From assembly GCA_902494605.1 (NCBI GenBank), contig CABUUG010000102.1, forward strand, positions 1 through 6,879: a stretch of 6,879 nt of DNA, in the 5' to 3' direction. This DNA comes from an uncultured Collinsella sp. (GTDB taxonomy: Bacteria > Actinomycetota > Coriobacteriia > Coriobacteriales > Coriobacteriaceae). This document shows, piece by piece, positions 1 through 5,965 of this stretch. The notes under the pieces are model-generated. The model saw only the letters and a list, made by a program, of their open reading frames with translations, ran no database searches and was not told the DNA's origin. The stretch's first letter is position 1; every line of letters begins with the position of its first letter. A program made the position numbers and the translations under genes.

Positions 1-20
1 CCCGCGCGGAGGCAAACCAC

Positions 21-27
21 AGGAGGT
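21..27 (+). promoter_or_regulatory. Ribosome binding site of rpsB
   Basis: AGGAGGT lies 5 bases before the ATG at 33. It is a near-perfect anti-SD match, as expected for a highly expressed ribosomal protein, and it fixes the start. Only 32 bases of leader are in the window, so the rpsB promoter and any S2-binding autoregulatory leader cannot be judged. Confidence 0.9.
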
Positions 28-32
28 TTAAC

Positions 33-761
33 ATGGCTACCAAGATTAATATCCGCACCCTGCTCGAGGCCGGCTGCCACTTCGGTCACCAGACCCGTCG
101 CTGGAACCCCAAGATGAAGCCGTTCATCTTCGGTGAGCGCAACGGCATCTACATCCTCGACCTCAAGCAGACCATCCTCGACGCCGACCAGGCCTACACC
201 TTCGTCAAGAACGTCGCCAAGGGTGGCAACGTGCTGTTCGTCGGCACCAAGAAGCAGGCTCAGGAGGCCGTCAAGAACGCTGCTGAGCGCGCCAACATGC
301 CTTACATCAACCAGCGTTGGCTCGGCGGTATGCTGACCAACTTCGTCACCATCCGCTCCCGTATCAACCGCATGGAGGAGCTCGAGGCCATGGTCGAGGA
401 CGGCCGCATGGCTGTTCTGCCTAAGAAGGAGCAGGCTGTTCTCGGCAAGGAGCTCACCAAGCTCCAGACCAACCTCGGTGGCGCCCGCGACATGAAGGGT
501 CTGCCCCAGGCTCTCTTCGTCATCGACACCAAGCGCGAGGAGAACGCCATCAAGGAGGCTCAGCGCCTGAACATCCCCGTCGTCGCTCTGATCGACACCA
601 ACTCCGATCCCGACGAGGTCGAGTACGGCATCCCCTGCAACGATGACGCTATCTCCGCTGTCACCCTTATGTGCGAGCTCATGGCTGACGCCTGCCTCGC
701 TGGCTCCGGCAAGGAGCAGGTCTCCGAGGCCGAGATGGCCGCTGAGCCCAAGGCCGAGTAA
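33..761 (+). CDS. rpsB: 30S ribosomal protein S2
   Basis: Ribosomal protein S2 (uS2) binds the 30S subunit between head and body late in assembly and is needed for S1 docking and translation initiation. The 242-residue product matches the usual S2 length. Visible family blocks are HFGHQTRRWNPKM near residues 16-28, LFVGTKKQA near 68-76, QRWLGGMLTN at 94-103, LPQALFVIDTKRE at 157-169 and the IDTNSDPDEVEYGIPCND stretch near 187-204. The middle segment (about 107-150) is the predicted coiled-coil hairpin of S2. The C-terminal tail after residue 222 is acidic and Ala/Glu-rich, as is common and variable in the family. The ATG at 33 follows a strong Shine-Dalgarno. All lysine codons read are AAG, consistent with very high expression. 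tsf follows after 45 bases without a terminator, so the two are probably co-transcribed. Confidence 0.98.
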   Translation: MATKINIRTLLEAGCHFGHQTRRWNPKMKPFIFGERNGIYILDLKQTILDADQAYTFVKNVAKGGNVLFVGTKKQAQEAVKNAAERANMPYINQRWLGGMLTNFVTIRSRINRMEELEAMVEDGRMAVLPKKEQAVLGKELTKLQTNLGGARDMKGLPQALFVIDTKREENAIKEAQRLNIPVVALIDTNSDPDEVEYGIPCNDDAISAVTLMCELMADACLAGSGKEQVSEAEMAAEPKAE

Positions 762-794
762 ATCAGTCTTAGTTAATTCTTTTTCATCTCTTTG

Positions 795-800
795 AAAGGA
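795..800 (+). promoter_or_regulatory. Ribosome binding site of tsf, decides the start
   Basis: AAAGGA lies 6 bases before ATG 807. An in-frame TTG at 792 sits immediately before and partly within this element and has no SD of its own, so the protein should start MAQITAAMV at 807, not five codons earlier. Confidence 0.85.
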
Positions 801-806
801 ACCACA

Positions 807-1676
807 ATGGCCCAGATTACCGCCGCTATGGTCAAGCAGCTCCGCGAGATGACCGACTCCCCGATGATGGAGTGCAAGAAGGCTCTCGTCGAGGCTGACG
901 GCGACATGGACGCCGCTGTCGACGTTCTGCGTAAGAACGGCCTTGCCAAGGCTGCCAAGAAGGCTGGCCGTGAGACCAACGAGGGCGCTGTCGCCGCGTT
1001 CGTCTCCGAGGATGGCAAGACCGGCGCTCTGCTCGAGCTCTCCTGCGAGACCGACTTCGTTGGCTCTAACGCCAAGTTCACCGGCTTTGCTTCCAAGGTC
1101 GCTGAGGTTGTCGCTACCACCGAGCCTGCTGACGTCGACGCTCTGCTCGAGAAGCCGATGGGCGAGGAGACCGTTTCCTCCGAGCTCACCGAGATGATTC
1201 ACATCATGGGCGAGAACATGAAGATCTCCCGCTTCGCTGCCCGCAAGGCTGAGAACGGCGCGCTCGCTTCTTACATCCACATGGGTGGTAAGATCGGCGT
1301 CCTCGTCGAGTTCGCCTTCGAGAAGGCTGAGACCGCTCAGGCTGAATCCTTCAAGACCTTCGCTCACGACGTTGCACTTCAGGTTGCCGCCGTCGCCCCG
1401 ATCTGCGCTACCCGCGATCAGGTTCCGGCCGAGACCGTCGAGCACGAGAAGCAGATCTACATGGCTCAGGCTGCCGAGTCCGGTAAGCCCGAGGCTATCC
1501 AGGAGAAGATGGCTGTCGGCCGTCTGGAGAAGTTCTACAAGCAGTCCGTGCTCACCGAGCAGGAGTTCATCAAGGACAGCTCCCTCACCATCAAGAAGTA
1601 CGCTGAGCAGGTCTCCAAGGAGCTCGGCGACACCATTACCGTCGTTGCCTTTGACCGTCTGGTCCGTGGCGAGTAA
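807..1676 (+). CDS. tsf: Elongation factor Ts
   Basis: EF-Ts is the cytosolic nucleotide exchange factor that releases GDP from EF-Tu so it can rebind GTP and aminoacyl-tRNA. The product is 289 residues, close to the full-length bacterial form (E. coli 283). The N-terminal UBA-like three-helix domain (about 1-50) has the typical pattern VKQLREMTDSPMMECKKAL and DMDAAVDVLRKNGLAKAAKKAGR. The hallmark TDFV at 82-85 is intact; its Asp and Phe are the residues that wedge into the EF-Tu Mg2+ site. The core dimerisation-type repeats follow, with GENMKISRF at 135-143 and SYIHMGGKIGVLVEF at 155-169. The C-terminal helical part ends in ITVVAFDRLVRGE. The start is ATG 807, set by AAAGGA. Lysine codons are all AAG. 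A strong terminator follows 23 bases after the stop, making this the last gene of the rpsB-tsf unit. Confidence 0.98.
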   Translation: MAQITAAMVKQLREMTDSPMMECKKALVEADGDMDAAVDVLRKNGLAKAAKKAGRETNEGAVAAFVSEDGKTGALLELSCETDFVGSNAKFTGFASKVAEVVATTEPADVDALLEKPMGEETVSSELTEMIHIMGENMKISRFAARKAENGALASYIHMGGKIGVLVEFAFEKAETAQAESFKTFAHDVALQVAAVAPICATRDQVPAETVEHEKQIYMAQAAESGKPEAIQEKMAVGRLEKFYKQSVLTEQEFIKDSSLTIKKYAEQVSKELGDTITVVAFDRLVRGE

Positions 1677-1699
1677 ATAAGCTCTTGTAGCTGGTAATG

Positions 1700-1734
1700 A
1701 GCAGGCTGTGGGTTTTACTCACAGCCTGCTTTTT
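1700..1734 (+). terminator. Intrinsic terminator after tsf
   Basis: AGCAGGCTGTG at 1700-1710 pairs perfectly with CACAGCCTGCT at 1720-1730, an 11-bp stem. It can extend by a G-U and a G-C pair to leave a 5-base loop (TTTTA), and a run of five T follows at 1730-1734. This is a classical rho-independent terminator on the plus strand. It separates rpsB-tsf from the pyrH operon, although partial read-through is possible since both units point the same way. The minus-strand side lacks a T run, so it is not bidirectional. Confidence 0.93.
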
Positions 1735-1737
1735 CAT

Positions 1738-1753
1738 GGCTCTTATCAGAGCC
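1738..1753. repeat. Small perfect inverted repeat before pyrH
   Basis: GGCTCT (1738-1743), a 4-base spacer TATC, then AGAGCC (1748-1753), followed by three T. It lies only a few bases after the tsf terminator and about 40 bases before pyrH. It could be a weak second terminator hairpin, a 5'-end mRNA stem, or a dimeric-protein operator in the upstream part of the pyrH promoter. Pairing is certain from the sequence, but function is unknown. Confidence 0.6.
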
Positions 1754-1782
1754 TTTGATATCATATTGAGAGTCTAATTAAA
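1754..1782 (+). promoter_or_regulatory. Probable promoter region of the pyrH operon
   Basis: This AT-rich patch lies in an otherwise GC-rich window, between a strong terminator and the pyrH Shine-Dalgarno, where a promoter is expected. Candidate hexamers such as TTGATA (1755-1760), TATCAT (1759-1764) and TCTAAT (1773-1778) are present. No pair has both good matches and 16-18 base spacing, so I cannot assign -35 and -10 boxes. Confidence 0.3.
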
Positions 1783-1787
1783 GGAGG
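1781..1787 (+). promoter_or_regulatory. Ribosome binding site of pyrH, supports a TTG start
   Basis: AAGGAGG lies 6 bases before TTG 1794. The strong SD with ideal spacing, plus the conserved N-terminus of UMP kinase beginning a few residues later, supports initiation at a TTG codon. Confidence 0.88.
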
Positions 1788-1793
1788 ATCGCT

Positions 1794-2516
1794 TTGTCCG
1801 ACATCCGATATAAACGCGTGCTTCTTAAGCTTTCCGGCGAAGCACTGATGGGCGACGGCCAATATGGCATCGACCCCAAGGTTACCGACCATCTTGCCAA
1901 GCAGGTCAAGGAGCTGCTAGCCGTTGGCCATGAGGTCGGCGTCGTTGTCGGCGGCGGCAATATTTTCCGCGGCATGGCAGGCGCTGCCGGTGGCATGGAG
2001 CGTGCTCAGGCCGACTACATGGGCATGCTGGCAACCGTTATGAACGCGCTCGCCCTGCAGGATGCCTTCGAGCATAACGATGTTCCCTGCCGCGTGATGA
2101 GCGCTATCCAGATGAACGAGATCTGCGAGCCCTATATTCGCCGTCGCGCCATCAACCACCTTTCCAAGGGCAACGTCGTTATTTTTGCCGCCGGTTCGGG
2201 CAATCCGTACTTTACGACCGACACCGCCGCGGCTCTTCGTGCGTGTGAGATCGGCGCCGAGATTCTGATTAAAGCCACCAAGGTTGACGGCATCTACGAT
2301 AAGGATCCCGTCAAGTGCGCTGATGCCGTCCGTTTTGACAAGATTACCTATCACGAGGTTCTCGTCCGCGGTCTGCAGGTTATGGATTCCACGGCTACGG
2401 CACTGTGCCAGGACAACCGTATGCCGATTTTGGTCCTCAACATCGATGGCGAGGACACCGTCAAGCGCGCGCTTTCGGGTGAGCCCGTCGGCACGCTCGT
2501 CTATCAGGAGGATTAA
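1794..2516 (+). CDS. pyrH: UMP kinase (uridylate kinase)
   Basis: Bacterial UMP kinase phosphorylates UMP to UDP with ATP. It is a hexameric cytosolic enzyme of the amino-acid kinase fold, usually activated by GTP and inhibited by UTP, and it gates UTP/CTP and UDP-sugar supply for cell wall synthesis. The 240-residue product has the family length. Motifs are KLSGEAL at 12-18, the glycine-rich GGGNIFRG at 53-60 that binds substrate phosphates, YMGMLAT at 75-81, GSGNPYFTTDTAAALRA at 134-150 and KATKVDGIYDKDP at 160-172 in the nucleotide-binding C-terminal lobe. It starts with TTG behind a strong SD, which may hold its level below that of an ATG start. It is the first gene of the second transcription unit; frr begins two bases after its stop. 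Codon use is less extreme than in rpsB and tsf, and AAA lysine appears. Confidence 0.97.
   Translation: MSDIRYKRVLLKLSGEALMGDGQYGIDPKVTDHLAKQVKELLAVGHEVGVVVGGGNIFRGMAGAAGGMERAQADYMGMLATVMNALALQDAFEHNDVPCRVMSAIQMNEICEPYIRRRAINHLSKGNVVIFAAGSGNPYFTTDTAAALRACEIGAEILIKATKVDGIYDKDPVKCADAVRFDKITYHEVLVRGLQVMDSTATALCQDNRMPILVLNIDGEDTVKRALSGEPVGTLVYQED
2506..2511 (+). promoter_or_regulatory. Ribosome binding site of frr inside pyrH
   Basis: AGGAGG lies within the last codons of pyrH (encoding Gln-Glu-Asp before the stop), 7 bases before ATG 2519. This layout suits translational coupling of RRF to UMP kinase. Confidence 0.85.
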
Positions 2517-2518
2517 GC

Positions 2519-3055
2519 ATGGCAGAGAACATCACCGCCCATATGGACAAGTCGCTCGAGTCCCTCAAGCATAACTTCTCCAAGGTCCGTACCGGCCGCG
2601 CCAATGCCAACATTCTGTCCGACATCACCGTCGATTATTACGGTGTTCCCACGCCGGTCACGCAGGTTGCCGCCGTCAAGACCCCCGAGGCCCACATGCT
2701 GCTCATCGAGCCGTGGGACAAGGCACTCATCAATGCTATCGTCAAGGCCATCGGCGCTTCCGATCTGGGTATTACCCCCAACTCCGATGGCACCGTCGTT
2801 CGTCTTCCGTTCCCGGCTCCCACTGAGGAGCGCCGTCGCGAGCTCGTCAAGGAGTGCCGCGAGTACGCCGAGCAGGCCAAGGTTTCTATCCGTAACATCC
2901 GTCGCGACTTCAACAACAAGCTCGAGCGCGATGAGGAGCTCACCGAGGACGATGTCCGTCGCGAGCAGGCCAAGGTCCAGAAGCACACTGATGAGTATGT
3001 CGCCAAGGTCGAGGAGCTTCTGAAGGAAAAAGAAGCCGAGGTCATGGAGATCTAA
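2519..3055 (+). CDS. frr: Ribosome recycling factor
   Basis: RRF acts with EF-G to split post-termination 70S complexes so that subunits can be reused. The product is 178 residues, seven shorter than E. coli RRF. Aligning by eye, about four residues are missing at the N-terminus and about three in the helical turn near residues 134-141 (NKLERDEELTEDD against the longer E. coli segment). The start is fixed by AGGAGG, so the short N-terminus looks real. Conserved blocks are KVRTGRA at 22-28, DYYGVPTP at 39-46 leading into domain II, ASDLGITPNSDG at 80-91, RLPFP at 95-99, TEERR at 102-106 and the RNIRRD stretch at 125-130 in the domain I helical bundle. The C-terminus ends KEKEAEVMEI, the usual helical end. 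It sits between pyrH and uppS with 1-2 base gaps. Confidence 0.97.
   Translation: MAENITAHMDKSLESLKHNFSKVRTGRANANILSDITVDYYGVPTPVTQVAAVKTPEAHMLLIEPWDKALINAIVKAIGASDLGITPNSDGTVVRLPFPAPTEERRRELVKECREYAEQAKVSIRNIRRDFNNKLERDEELTEDDVRREQAKVQKHTDEYVAKVEELLKEKEAEVMEI
3046..3049 (+). promoter_or_regulatory. Weak ribosome binding site of uppS
   Basis: GGAG, within the last codons of frr, lies 7 bases before GTG 3057. It is weaker than the other SD elements here and is paired with a GTG start, so uppS translation probably leans on ribosomes finishing frr. Confidence 0.6.
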
Positions 3056-3056
3056 G

Positions 3057-3851
3057 GTGCAATACGACGAGCATAAACTGGTCGAGTACTTTGCCGACGC
3101 CCCTGCGGGCGTCGGTTTTTCCGACCTTGACCTCAATAACATTCCGCACCATATCTCGTGCATCATGGACGGTAACGGTCGTTGGGCCACGTCGCGCGGT
3201 CTTGCACGCACCGAGGGCCATAAGGCGGGTATCGTCTCCCTGCGTGAGATCATTACCGCATGCGTGCGCTTGGGTGTCGACGTCCTTTCGGCCTATGCGT
3301 TTTCCACCGAAAACTGGAATCGTCCGCAGCACGAGGTCAACGTTTTGATGCATTTGTTTGCCAAGACGTTTATCGATGAGTTGCCGCTGCTTAAGCGCGA
3401 AAACGTTCGCGTTGTCTTTTTGGGCGATATTTCCGCACTGCCTAAGAAGACCCGCGATGTCTTTGAGCGAGGTCTTGCCGAGTGCGCCAATCACACCGGC
3501 ATGACGCTGGCGCTTGCCGTCAACTACGGCGCGCGTGCCGAGATTACCCGCGCTGTCCGTCAGATAGCACTCGACGCTGCCGCTGGTAAGATCGATCCTG
3601 GCGCAATTGATGACGACATGGTGGCTTCCCACCTCTATACCGCTGGCCTTCCCGATCCTGAGCTTGTGATTCGCACTTCTGGTGAGCTGCGCCTTTCGAA
3701 CTATCTGCTGTGGCAGGTGGCTTATTCCGAATTCTACGTCACCGATACCTATTGGCCCGACTTTGATCGTTGGGGCCTTATCGACGCCATTTTGGCCTAT
3801 CAGGGCCGTGACCGTAGGTTTGGTGGACTGAGCAAGACCGAGGAGGCTTAA
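3057..3851 (+). CDS. uppS: Undecaprenyl diphosphate synthase (cis-prenyltransferase)
   Basis: UppS condenses farnesyl diphosphate with eight IPP units in cis to make undecaprenyl diphosphate, the lipid carrier for peptidoglycan and other surface polymers. It works in the cytosol at the membrane face. The 264-residue product carries the full cis-prenyltransferase set: HISCIMDGNGRWA at 32-44 with the catalytic Asp at 38, GHKAG at 54-58, AFSTENWNRP at 81-90, NYGAR at 156-160, then PDPELVIRTSGELRLSN at 199-215, and RDRRFGG at 251-257. The first 30 residues form a short extension before the core, as varies in the family. The start is GTG one base after the frr stop. No other in-frame start with a better SD is visible. 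The product chain length cannot be read from sequence, but the operon and the single copy here favour the C55 enzyme. dxr two genes downstream supplies the pathway making its substrates. Confidence 0.95.
   Translation: MQYDEHKLVEYFADAPAGVGFSDLDLNNIPHHISCIMDGNGRWATSRGLARTEGHKAGIVSLREIITACVRLGVDVLSAYAFSTENWNRPQHEVNVLMHLFAKTFIDELPLLKRENVRVVFLGDISALPKKTRDVFERGLAECANHTGMTLALAVNYGARAEITRAVRQIALDAAAGKIDPGAIDDDMVASHLYTAGLPDPELVIRTSGELRLSNYLLWQVAYSEFYVTDTYWPDFDRWGLIDAILAYQGRDRRFGGLSKTEEA
3841..3846 (+). promoter_or_regulatory. Ribosome binding site of cdsA inside uppS
   Basis: AGGAGG in the final Glu-Glu-Ala codons of uppS lies 7 bases before GTG 3854. It supports the GTG start and coupling across the 2-base gap. 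Confidence 0.85.
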
Positions 3852-3853
3852 TC

Positions 3854-4753
3854 GTGTCCGATCGTCCCAAGGCATCTGCTCCCACGACGCCTGCGCGCAA
3901 AGCTGCCACTGCGGGAGCGCCTGCAGCGAAGGGCGGCACCGGTTCGTGGCTGTCGGGCTTTATTACCCGTGCCGCCGCCGGTATCGTCTACGCCGTTGTC
4001 TTTATCCTGTGCCTGGTTTTGGGTATCGTGCCCACGGCCATCTTTGTTTCCGTCATGAGCGGCCTGTGCTGCTATGAGTTTTTCCGTATGACAAGGCTCG
4101 ATGGCAAGATGGCTAACGAGCGCATGGGTATCGCTGCCGCCGTACTCTTTCCGCTGTCGGCGTTGGGCGATTCGATGCTGCTGAATGCCCTGCTTTTTGC
4201 CCTGATGCTCGCTGTGGGCATTTGGTATGTCTGGTCGCCGCGTACCCGCATCTCTGATGTGGCCGTGACGCTCATGGGTCCCATCTACACTGGCTTTATG
4301 CTGTCGGCTATCGTGCTGCTGCGCGATGCCGTGCCCGGTTTTGCCGGCGCCCTTCTTTCGGTGGGCGTTTGCGCGTCCCTTTGGGTCTCCGATTCGTTTG
4401 CCTACATCGTGGGCAGCCGTATCGGTAAGCACAAGATGGTTCCCAAGATCTCTCCCAAAAAGAGCTGGGAGGGGTTTGTCGGCGGCATCCTGGGCTCGGT
4501 TTTGATTTGGCTCATCCTGTGGGCGACGCACTTCTACAAACTCAGCCTGCCCTATGCGCTGCTGTGCGGCGTGGTCGTGTCCATTTTGGGCGTTATCGGC
4601 GACCTCATCGAGTCGCGCATCAAGCGTGGCGTGGGCGTCAAGGATTCCGGCAACCTTATCCCGGGCCATGGCGGCATGCTCGACCGTAGCGACTCGCTTA
4701 TCTTCGGCTGCATTACTGCTCAGCTGCTTTTGATGATCGGAGGCGTGCTGTAA
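3854..4753 (+). CDS. cdsA: Phosphatidate cytidylyltransferase (CDP-diacylglycerol synthase)
   Basis: CdsA is an integral membrane enzyme that joins phosphatidic acid and CTP to give CDP-diacylglycerol, the branch point for phosphatidylglycerol, cardiolipin and other phospholipids. The 299-residue product begins with a cytosolic tail of about 30 residues rich in Ala, Pro, Thr and Lys. A string of hydrophobic segments follows (roughly 40-68, 92-104, 109-127, 137-157, 163-187, 207-227, 233-252 and 283-298). Active-site blocks are SDSFAYIVG at 179-187, KISPKKSWEGFVGG at 198-211 and the family signature from Ser254 to Asp280 (SRIKRGVGVKDSG, then LIPGHGGMLDRSD). The key KR, KD, HGG and DR...D residues are present; only the residue between DR and D is unusual, Ser279 in place of a hydrophobic or Thr. 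The start is GTG with a strong SD. Its stop overlaps the dxr start. Confidence 0.95.
   Translation: MSDRPKASAPTTPARKAATAGAPAAKGGTGSWLSGFITRAAAGIVYAVVFILCLVLGIVPTAIFVSVMSGLCCYEFFRMTRLDGKMANERMGIAAAVLFPLSALGDSMLLNALLFALMLAVGIWYVWSPRTRISDVAVTLMGPIYTGFMLSAIVLLRDAVPGFAGALLSVGVCASLWVSDSFAYIVGSRIGKHKMVPKISPKKSWEGFVGGILGSVLIWLILWATHFYKLSLPYALLCGVVVSILGVIGDLIESRIKRGVGVKDSGNLIPGHGGMLDRSDSLIFGCITAQLLLMIGGVL
4739..4743 (+). promoter_or_regulatory. Ribosome binding site of dxr inside cdsA
   Basis: GGAGG lies 9 bases before the ATG of the TAATG junction, inside the last codons of cdsA. Spacing is slightly long but usable, and the one-base overlap favours reinitiation. Confidence 0.75.
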
Positions 4754-5940
4754 TGTCCTTCCAGACGACGTATGGCCCCGATGGACGCCTCCGTGTTGCC
4801 ATCCTGGGTTGTACGGGCTCTATCGGCACCCAGGCACTCGATGTGTGCCGTCAGCATGCCGATCGCCTGCAGGTGACGGCGCTGTCCGTTAACTCCAGTA
4901 CCTCCGAGCTCGTTGCCGCTGCCCGCGAGTTCTCGGTTCCGGCGGTTGCCGTGGCCGATGTCGCTCATGGCGATGACGCCGTGCTGCAGGAGTTGCCCGA
5001 GGGAACGAAGCTCGGCGTTGGCGCGCAGGCGGTTTGCGAGCTCGCGCGTCGCGACGATGTCGACTGCGTGCTCGTTGCTATTGTGGGCGCCGCCGGTCTC
5101 GAGGCGAGCCATGCGGCCTTGACCTCAAATAAGCGCCTTGCCCTTGCCAACAAGGAGTCCCTCGTCGTCGGTGGCGACTTGCTTATGCCGTTGGCGCAAC
5201 CGGGCCAGCTTATTCCAGTCGACTCTGAGCACTCCGCCATCTACCAGTGCTATCTGGGGGAGAACCCGCGCGAGGCTCATTGTATTTGGCTCACCTGCTC
5301 GGGCGGTCCGTTCTTTGGCCGCACGCGCGACGAGCTAGATCGCGTGACGCGTGCCGATGCCCTCGCACATCCCACGTGGGCCATGGGTGCCAAGATCACC
5401 ATCGACTCCGCCACCCTCATGAACAAGGGCCTGGAGCGCATTGAGGCCATGCATCTGTTTAACTGCGACCTCGATTTCATTAACGTGGTCGTGCAGTGTC
5501 AGTCCAAGATTCACTCTATGGTCGAGTTTGCCGACGGCTCCGTGATGGCGCATCTCGGTGCTTCCGACATGCGTATTCCCATCCAGTTCGCGTTCTCGTA
5601 TCCCGAGCGTTGGGATACCCCGGCGCCTCGTATCGATTTCCGCGAGCTGGGGCAGCTCACGTTTGATGCTGCCGACATGGATACCTTCCGCTGTCTGGCA
5701 CTGGCCGAACGTGCCGGCAAGACGGGTGGCACCATGCCGTGCGTGCTCAATGCCGCCAACGAGGTCGCCGTCGATGCCTTCCTGCACGATGGCTGCAGCT
5801 TTACCGATATCGATCGCATTGTGGAATCCTGCATGGATGCCCACGATATGCAGGCGGTCGATTCGTTTGAGCAGCTTCGCGACATCGATGCGTGGGCGCG
5901 TGAAAAGGCTGCGCAGGTGCTCGCCGCAACCCGTTCCTAA
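4753..5940 (+). CDS. dxr: 1-deoxy-D-xylulose 5-phosphate reductoisomerase
   Basis: Dxr converts DXP to 2-C-methyl-D-erythritol 4-phosphate with NADPH and a divalent metal. This is the committed step of the MEP isoprenoid pathway and the target of fosmidomycin. The product is 395 residues, the usual length. The N-terminal Rossmann part has LGCTGSIG at 18-25; LANKESLVVGG follows at 131-141. Metal ligands are Asp157 and Glu159 in VDSEHSAIYQ and Glu228 in NKGLE. The phosphate-binding residues Ser183, Ser219, Asn224 and Lys225 are present. The flexible active-site loop is AHPTWAMG at 205-212 with Trp209. His254 of IHSMV matches E. coli His257. The C-terminal helical domain has LNAANEVAVDAFL at 332-344. 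Odd points: Cys replaces conserved small residues at 20 and 182, and Gln-Cys (248-249) replaces the usual His-Pro of HPQS. All recognised catalytic residues are kept, so an active enzyme is expected. The start is ATG in TAATG. Confidence 0.97.
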   Translation: MSFQTTYGPDGRLRVAILGCTGSIGTQALDVCRQHADRLQVTALSVNSSTSELVAAAREFSVPAVAVADVAHGDDAVLQELPEGTKLGVGAQAVCELARRDDVDCVLVAIVGAAGLEASHAALTSNKRLALANKESLVVGGDLLMPLAQPGQLIPVDSEHSAIYQCYLGENPREAHCIWLTCSGGPFFGRTRDELDRVTRADALAHPTWAMGAKITIDSATLMNKGLERIEAMHLFNCDLDFINVVVQCQSKIHSMVEFADGSVMAHLGASDMRIPIQFAFSYPERWDTPAPRIDFRELGQLTFDAADMDTFRCLALAERAGKTGGTMPCVLNAANEVAVDAFLHDGCSFTDIDRIVESCMDAHDMQAVDSFEQLRDIDAWAREKAAQVLAATRS

Positions 5941-5945
5941 CCCAT

Positions 5946-5950
5946 AAGGA
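5946..5950 (+). promoter_or_regulatory. Possible distant ribosome binding site of rseP
   Basis: AAGGA lies 15 bases before ATG 5966, longer than the usual 5-9. An in-frame TTG at 5951 directly abuts it with no room for initiation. The T-rich spacer (5951-5965) carries no better SD, so translation of the last gene may be weaker or use an unstructured U-rich leader. Confidence 0.4.
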
Positions 5951-5965
5951 TTGCTTTTTCGTTTT

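Noticed and set aside
792..806. TTG start five codons upstream of the tsf ATG
   Set aside because: It lies at the Shine-Dalgarno itself with no SD of its own, and EF-Ts proteins begin at the MAQITA-type N-terminus.
762..806. Possible terminator or regulatory leader between rpsB and tsf
   Set aside because: There is a T-rich run but no preceding stem of useful length. It is an ordinary short spacer in a co-transcribed pair.
1735..1793. Riboswitch or PyrR attenuator before pyrH
   Set aside because: The gap is too short, and I see no conserved PyrR-binding loop or competing anti-terminator. Only the 16-base inverted repeat is supportable.
2513..3253. 246-codon minus-strand open frame opposite frr and uppS
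   Set aside because: It overlaps two certain genes entirely, and its repetitive Leu-Asp-Gly composition reflects the reverse complement of biased codons.
3042..3875. 277-codon open frame on the minus strand opposite uppS
   Set aside because: It mirrors the well-supported uppS gene, has no family resemblance, and is explained by the strong third-position G/C bias that removes stops from the opposite strand.
3848..4669. 273-codon minus-strand open frame opposite cdsA
   Set aside because: The product is rich in His, Gln, Arg and Asp with no recognisable domain. It is the complement of hydrophobic CdsA codons, not a gene.
5951..5965. Upstream in-frame TTG start for rseP
   Set aside because: It directly abuts the only SD-like AAGGA with zero spacing. 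The ATG at 5966 gives the normal distance to HEGGH.
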